DNA of 64,000 nt, from the NCBI RefSeq assembly GCF_000209165.1, contig NC_009068.1, forward strand, positions 3,162,001 through 3,226,000, given 5' to 3'. Source of the DNA: Scheffersomyces stipitis CBS 6054. Lineage: Eukaryota; Ascomycota; Pichiomycetes; Serinales; Debaryomycetaceae. Position 1 is the stretch's first letter, and every line of letters starts with the position of its first letter. The notes beneath the pieces are model-generated. The model saw only the letters and a program-made list of their open reading frames with translations, was not told the DNA's origin and searched no databases. Shown here piece after piece: positions 60,066 to 64,000 of the stretch. The translations under genes were made by a program, and so were the position numbers.

Positions 60066-62321
60066 ATGTCTGAGTCTGACGTGTCGGAAAACAGCGAGTC
60101 CACCATCGAGCCTTTCGTGTTCGAACGTGTTCTAGAATCGCTCAAGACTGCTGCTACCGAGACTCTTGAATCCAAAGACTACCTCAGCTACTCAACCTTG
60201 CTCGATATCTACCTCGGTGAACCTGCCAAGTATACCTACGACGAAAGAGAAGAGTTACTCTCTGCGTTGCTTTCGATTCTTTCTGCAAACCCGGGTCTCA
60301 CTTACGAGATCGGCTGGGACCTTCCTGGCCTTTTGATTCTCTACGTAGACTCAGACTTTGACTTCACTGGTGGGCTCAGAAAAGCTCCATGTGTCTACAA
60401 GATCTTGAAGATCTTTGAAGTTCTTGCCATCAATGGCAATCCCAAAGAATTGTTCTTGAAAAGCTGTGAACTCTTGACGACGATCTCTGCCGATGACTCA
60501 CAAGTAACAGATGACTCTAGCATCAAAGAGAAGTTCTTTGACGTCAAATTGTATTGTATCTTTGAATTGGTCGACTCGTGTTTCAAGAGAATCAAGACAT
60601 ACTACCCATCTCGGTTTCTCGCCATGACTGTTGCCTCGTTTATAAATCTTGCCCATAAAAATGGCAACGACTCTCCCAACAACATCAGCTTCATCATGAA
60701 GAGAGCCTATACTTTTGCCAGAAACTATTCATCACCTCCTCTTCCCGACCTGGACGGGGACAAAATGTCTCCCGAAGACTTGTCCAAAATCAAAGAGGAC
60801 GAAGAGTACTTGCAACGGAAGCTTTTGACTGGGTTCATTTCGCAGCTCATTCAACTAATGAGCAACGACAATTTGAATGGCTACACATTGGACCATTTGA
60901 GCTTCCTTCAAGTGCCTCACAGGGGACAGTTGAAGAAGTACTTTGAATACTCAGTAAACTTGCCAGTAATGGACCGGTTGGCAGAACTAGCTCTTTCGTA
61001 CGACATCAACTTGACTCAACACTTCAAGCTGATGGTGGCTGACTCGCACACGCTTTTACGTAGCTTTGACTATTCTATAGACCGCGACGAGTTGAGTGCC
61101 CAGATCTTCGAGAAGGTCGTTGTAGACTATCAGAAGACTTTGGCAATGTCCATCATCAACAGCGACGCCAAAGAAATTAGAGACTCTCCACTCGGAATCT
61201 TCTTGTTATATACCCATGCCATAAGTGTGCGGAGAACTTTCGATTTGATCAAGGTCTCGTTCAGCGATGCGGTTGTGTTGACATTGCGAGTGCTTGTCCC
61301 AGAACTTGTCCAGTCCACTTTTGTTTTCAAGGGTGTAGAAGATGCTACTATCTTTTGGACGTGGTATGCCTTGTACCAGACATCTTTGAACAACAAGAGT
61401 GTAGAGACTGAGATTGCTGCCATTTCGCCAGTTTTATTGACCATATATTACCAAGTTATTTTCTTCGTCGTCATTACCAATTCTAACCGTCCCAACTTCA
61501 AGTACGCCGTGCTAACGTTGTTGACAAGAGTCTTGGCTTTGTCTCCCGAAGATTTAAGCTACGACTTTGTCAAGGACTCTCTTCATAATTGTCCTTACGA
61601 ACTGGAAAAGCCGATTATGATTGGTGTGTTGAAGGAGTTGCTTACAAAGGATAAGAGCAGCAGTACTTCAGATGTCACTGAAGCATTGGCAAATGTAAAG
61701 TTGGAAGATGATGCGGCTGAGAAGACAGAGAAGACCGAGAAGACAGAGAAGACCGAGAAGACAGAGAAGACCGAGAAGACCGAGAAGACTGAGAAGACTG
61801 AGAACAGTGAGAACAGTGATGAAACTGAAAAGACTGAAATACAAAATCTTGAAGAGAAGGTGGAAGAAACCGAGAAAAAGGTTGATGGGACCGAAGAAAA
61901 GGCTGTAGAAAAGAACGAATCTTCAAAGTCCGAGGATTCTAAAGTACCTTTGCCTCCTACTTTACCACCAAGAGCATCTTCAGCAAGCTCGAGGTACTTC
62001 ACTTTAACTAAAGCAAGACTTGAAGATATTCTTGCACTTGTTCAAGAAGCAGTAGATTCTGCCTTTGTAACCCACGAGTCGACTGTGGCCATAGATCCTT
62101 CCAAATTGTCAACTTTATCAGCTTATTTAAATCTTTTGGTGATCATTAAGAAGGACCCAGTCGTGTTGCAAGACAAGAAGGCTCTCGACAAAGTAGTAGA
62201 GAGCGCAGAAGAAAATATTGCTGCAGTCAAGGAAAAGCACAAGAAGTATCCCAATTCTAACAAGTTTGAGTTGAATGCAGCAGGAATTTTGGAGATAACC
62301 ATCGACAGAATCAAATCGTGA
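60066..62321 (+). CDS. YBP1: Yap1-binding protein family (Ybp1/Ybp2)
   Basis: The 751-residue protein starts MSESDVSENSEST and has the family motif EIGWDLPGLLILYV near residue 80, within a helical, HEAT-like body to about 540. A charged low-complexity insertion (550-640) contains nine KTE units. The final 120 residues are helical again. Ybp1 helps peroxide activation of the Yap1 factor in yeast, and Ybp2/Mcm21-related work links the family to kinetochores; Candida has one such gene. Codon 513 in CPYE-x-EKP is CTG, fitting Ser. The upstream in-frame part from 59967 lacks ATG. Choosing YBP1 over YBP2 is a naming choice. Confidence 0.78.
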   Translation: MSESDVSENSESTIEPFVFERVLESLKTAATETLESKDYLSYSTLLDIYLGEPAKYTYDEREELLSALLSILSANPGLTYEIGWDLPGLLILYVDSDFDFTGGLRKAPCVYKILKIFEVLAINGNPKELFLKSCELLTTISADDSQVTDDSSIKEKFFDVKLYCIFELVDSCFKRIKTYYPSRFLAMTVASFINLAHKNGNDSPNNISFIMKRAYTFARNYSSPPLPDLDGDKMSPEDLSKIKEDEEYLQRKLLTGFISQLIQLMSNDNLNGYTLDHLSFLQVPHRGQLKKYFEYSVNLPVMDRLAELALSYDINLTQHFKLMVADSHTLLRSFDYSIDRDELSAQIFEKVVVDYQKTLAMSIINSDAKEIRDSPLGIFLLYTHAISVRRTFDLIKVSFSDAVVLTLRVLVPELVQSTFVFKGVEDATIFWTWYALYQTSLNNKSVETEIAAISPVLLTIYYQVIFFVVITNSNRPNFKYAVLTLLTRVLALSPEDLSYDFVKDSLHNCPYELEKPIMIGVLKELLTKDKSSSTSDVTEALANVKLEDDAAEKTEKTEKTEKTEKTEKTEKTEKTEKTENSENSDETEKTEIQNLEEKVEETEKKVDGTEEKAVEKNESSKSEDSKVPLPPTLPPRASSASSRYFTLTKARLEDILALVQEAVDSAFVTHESTVAIDPSKLSTLSAYLNLLVIIKKDPVVLQDKKALDKVVESAEENIAAVKEKHKKYPNSNKFELNAAGILEITIDRIKS
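61722..61802 (+). repeat. 9-bp coding tandem repeat (Lys-Thr-Glu)9
   Basis: Nine units of AAG ACN GAG are in frame within YBP1. Most units alternate ACA and ACC at the Thr codon, suggesting growth by an 18-bp unit. The repeat encodes a charged, probably helical or disordered linker. Confidence 0.9.
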
Positions 62322-62580
62322 TAGTATGAGCTAAATCATCAAACAGGCATTACATCGAATTGCCTCTTCTTATTATTTAGTATCTTGTATCTAGTTACCT
62401 CATGATGTCTGATGAACCATTGGCTCTTCTTGTGTTGTGCTAATCTACTTGGTTAATACTGTCGCTACTGTATTTCCATGAATTTTTTTTTTGTTACTAA
62501 TAGTTCTTCTTGTTGATGTTCTTAATATTATTATTACCTTCCATGTCTAGTCTATGTACGAATATACGAAATGTTGGCTA

Positions 62581-64000
62581 CTATTTCTTTCCTTTTGCAG
62601 AGCTCTTCTTTCCCGAGGAGCCAGTAGTCATGTTCCTGTCATCAACCAATGGGCCCCAGTAGACGAAATAGCCTTCTTTAGTTGTAGTGATTTCCTCTTC
62701 CATCTGTAACTCTTCATCATCAATAAACGGGTCCTGGTAATCATACTTTCCAACTTTTCTGTTCATCCGTGTCTGATGCTGACGTACAAGTTGTTCCTCT
62801 GTCAACTCTTCGCCTTCCTTCTTCTTTTTAGAAGGCGCTGGAGCCGGAGCCACGGAGCCTGATTTCTCATCATCCACTATCACTTCGTCATCGTCGTCAT
62901 CATCGTCATCATCGTCATCTATCATATCTTCCATTATGTCAATGGCAGATTTGGCATTGGGATGAATGGCAGTCCAGCCATATTTTTCCTCAGCCAAACG
63001 TAACACATTCACCACGACTTCAGATTGTCCAGGCTTGGGATTCTTGGGATCTATAAGAGGTATACTCAAGGCTATTATGGGTGGGGGGAGAAGCTTCTCC
63101 TTCTCGTGCTCTTTCTCTCTCTCTTTTACGTCTTTATCAGATTTTGAATCCTTTTCTTTATCCTTTTCTTTCTTTGTCTCTTCTTCTTTGGACAACCCAA
63201 TCACAGATGGAGGTTCAAGAGTGATGTCTGAAACAGACAAGTTAGATCTCTCTGTGGTAATTCCAGGATGAATGGCTATTTTAACCGGTGCTACTGGAGT
63301 CAGAGTTGAAACTTCCGGAGTCTTTTTCTTGCCTCCTTTGCCCGACTTTTTCGATTCAGGTTTCTCTTTTCCATCTGGATCTGTTTTCTTCCTTTTGCTG
63401 GTGCTTTCATCATCTGTCTTCTTCTTTTTTGGAGCTGCCCGCTTCCGTTTCGGTGCGGGAGTCGGGGTAGATGTTGTCTCTTTAGTAGGCTCTTTTACGA
63501 GTGGCTGCTCTGGCTCATCGTCTATGTTTATAATAGAGTTTATCGACGTCTTACTTCTATTTTGTTGCACCGAAGCTGCTGCAGTGGGCATAGCCGTAGT
63601 CTGGGGCGAGTTTGCAAGCTGGAAACTCAACTGGAACTTCTTGATATGTTCCCCTACAAAACCACTATTATTACTGGCTTGGTTCCCATAGAGGACCGGA
63701 CTGGGCGACATTGAGTTCACTGGCTTGGGTACTATGAGAGGCAATTGTGGCGACCTTTTGGCTAAAATAGGCTTGTTAGCAGGTGGAATTTGCAGGCTAG
63801 TCACAGGAGTTGTGGAAGGAGGTAATACCGCAGTCCTCAAGGTGTCGGTAGCAGAAAGAATTCTCTGGTTCTGGGGACTTGCAACATTCTGACTGGCCAG
63901 CATATCTACAGCACCAACATCGTCATCATCATCTTCTATAACGATGGGTTCATTCAGGACATTGACACCGGTCTGGAAGCGCAGCATTGCATTCCGAACC
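62581..64000 (-). CDS. HPC2: HIR complex subunit Hpc2 (HUN domain), 5' end beyond window
   Basis: The frame is open to the right edge; the first visible ATG is at 63987, but the codons above it are also open, so the gene may be truncated. The visible 468 residues are Ser/Pro/Lys-rich, with nuclear-signal-like KRKRAAPKKKK and an acidic Asp run. Near residue 415 is the HUN / Hpc2-ubinuclein motif KYDYQDPFIDDEEL, followed by GYFVYWGPLVDD and a basic tail SSAKGKK. Hpc2 works with Hir1, Hir2 and Hir3 as a histone H3/H4 chaperone, repressing histone genes outside S phase and assisting replication-independent nucleosome assembly. The motif is the Hir-binding and H3-H4-binding region of the ubinuclein family. 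Confidence 0.85.
   Translation of the reverse strand, partial: VRNAMLRFQTGVNVLNEPIVIEDDDDDVGAVDMLASQNVASPQNQRILSATDTLRTAVLPPSTTPVTSLQIPPANKPILAKRSPQLPLIVPKPVNSMSPSPVLYGNQASNNSGFVGEHIKKFQLSFQLANSPQTTAMPTAAASVQQNRSKTSINSIINIDDEPEQPLVKEPTKETTSTPTPAPKRKRAAPKKKKTDDESTSKRKKTDPDGKEKPESKKSGKGGKKKTPEVSTLTPVAPVKIAIHPGITTERSNLSVSDITLEPPSVIGLSKEEETKKEKDKEKDSKSDKDVKEREKEHEKEKLLPPPIIALSIPLIDPKNPKPGQSEVVVNVLRLAEEKYGWTAIHPNAKSAIDIMEDMIDDDDDDDDDDDEVIVDDEKSGSVAPAPAPSKKKKEGEELTEEQLVRQHQTRMNRKVGKYDYQDPFIDDEELQMEEEITTTKEGYFVYWGPLVDDRNMTTGSSGKKSSAKGKK

Noticed and set aside
61595..62002. Antisense 135-codon frame with repeated Val-Phe-Ser
   Set aside because: It is the mirror of the KTE repeat in YBP1 and nothing more.

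Overview
The window looks like a chromosomal segment of a budding yeast (Saccharomycotina), most likely from the CTG-Ser clade (the Candida / Debaryomyces / Scheffersomyces group). Genes are mostly intronless. The two introns I can define use GTATGT-type donors and TACTAAC branch points. Many products are yeast-typical: RVS161, SEC18, MPT5, NUP49, XRN1/KEM1, KNS1, SUN41, ATG12, YBP1, HPC2. Several CTG codons fall inside serine runs or at positions where the family has Ser. One sits exactly on the CDK-type Ser of a Sae2/CtIP homologue. I cannot name the species from sequence alone. Proteins quoted here use the standard code, so any Leu encoded by CTG is probably Ser in the cell.

Layout. 1-8 kb: tail of the splicing factor CDC40/PRP17, a divergent ubiquitin protease, a small unknown ORF, the BAR protein RVS161, and a Zn2Cys6 transcription factor with a previously hidden 5' exon. 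8-19.5 kb: a motif-rich 1.8 kb divergent promoter, a SNF1-complex beta subunit, an unknown 524-residue protein, SEC18, then a small island with tRNA-Leu(AAG), an unknown secreted protein and an intron-containing tRNA-Val(TAC). 19.5-25 kb: the PUF protein MPT5 and a 3 kb upstream region rich in CAGAC motifs. 25-35.5 kb: a compact housekeeping block with SAE2, NUP49, BUD13, a DCAF4-like protein, an unusual protein kinase and the mitochondrial carrier AGC1. 35.5-46 kb: another 3 kb intergenic region, COX19 with a 58 bp intron, XRN1, and a membrane protein with an N-terminal Atg8-interacting-motif-like site. 46-57.5 kb: two very long intergenic regions (3.7 and 4.4 kb) flanking the LAMMER kinase KNS1 and leading to the cell-wall protein SUN41. 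58-64 kb: ATG12, YBP1 and the HIR-complex subunit HPC2, which runs off the right edge.

The genes are independent units, not an operon or cluster. Loose themes recur: RNA processing and decay (PRP17, BUD13, MPT5, XRN1), nutrient and stress signalling (SNF1 beta, KNS1, YBP1), autophagy (ATG12 and possibly the AIM-bearing membrane protein) and mitochondria (AGC1, COX19). I saw no transposon, CRISPR array, rRNA or foreign island. The most interesting material is in the non-coding DNA, where three repeated short motifs (GCGACATT, CAGAC and TAGCGAG) cluster in particular promoters, and in the gene-model and codon-reassignment details given under findings.
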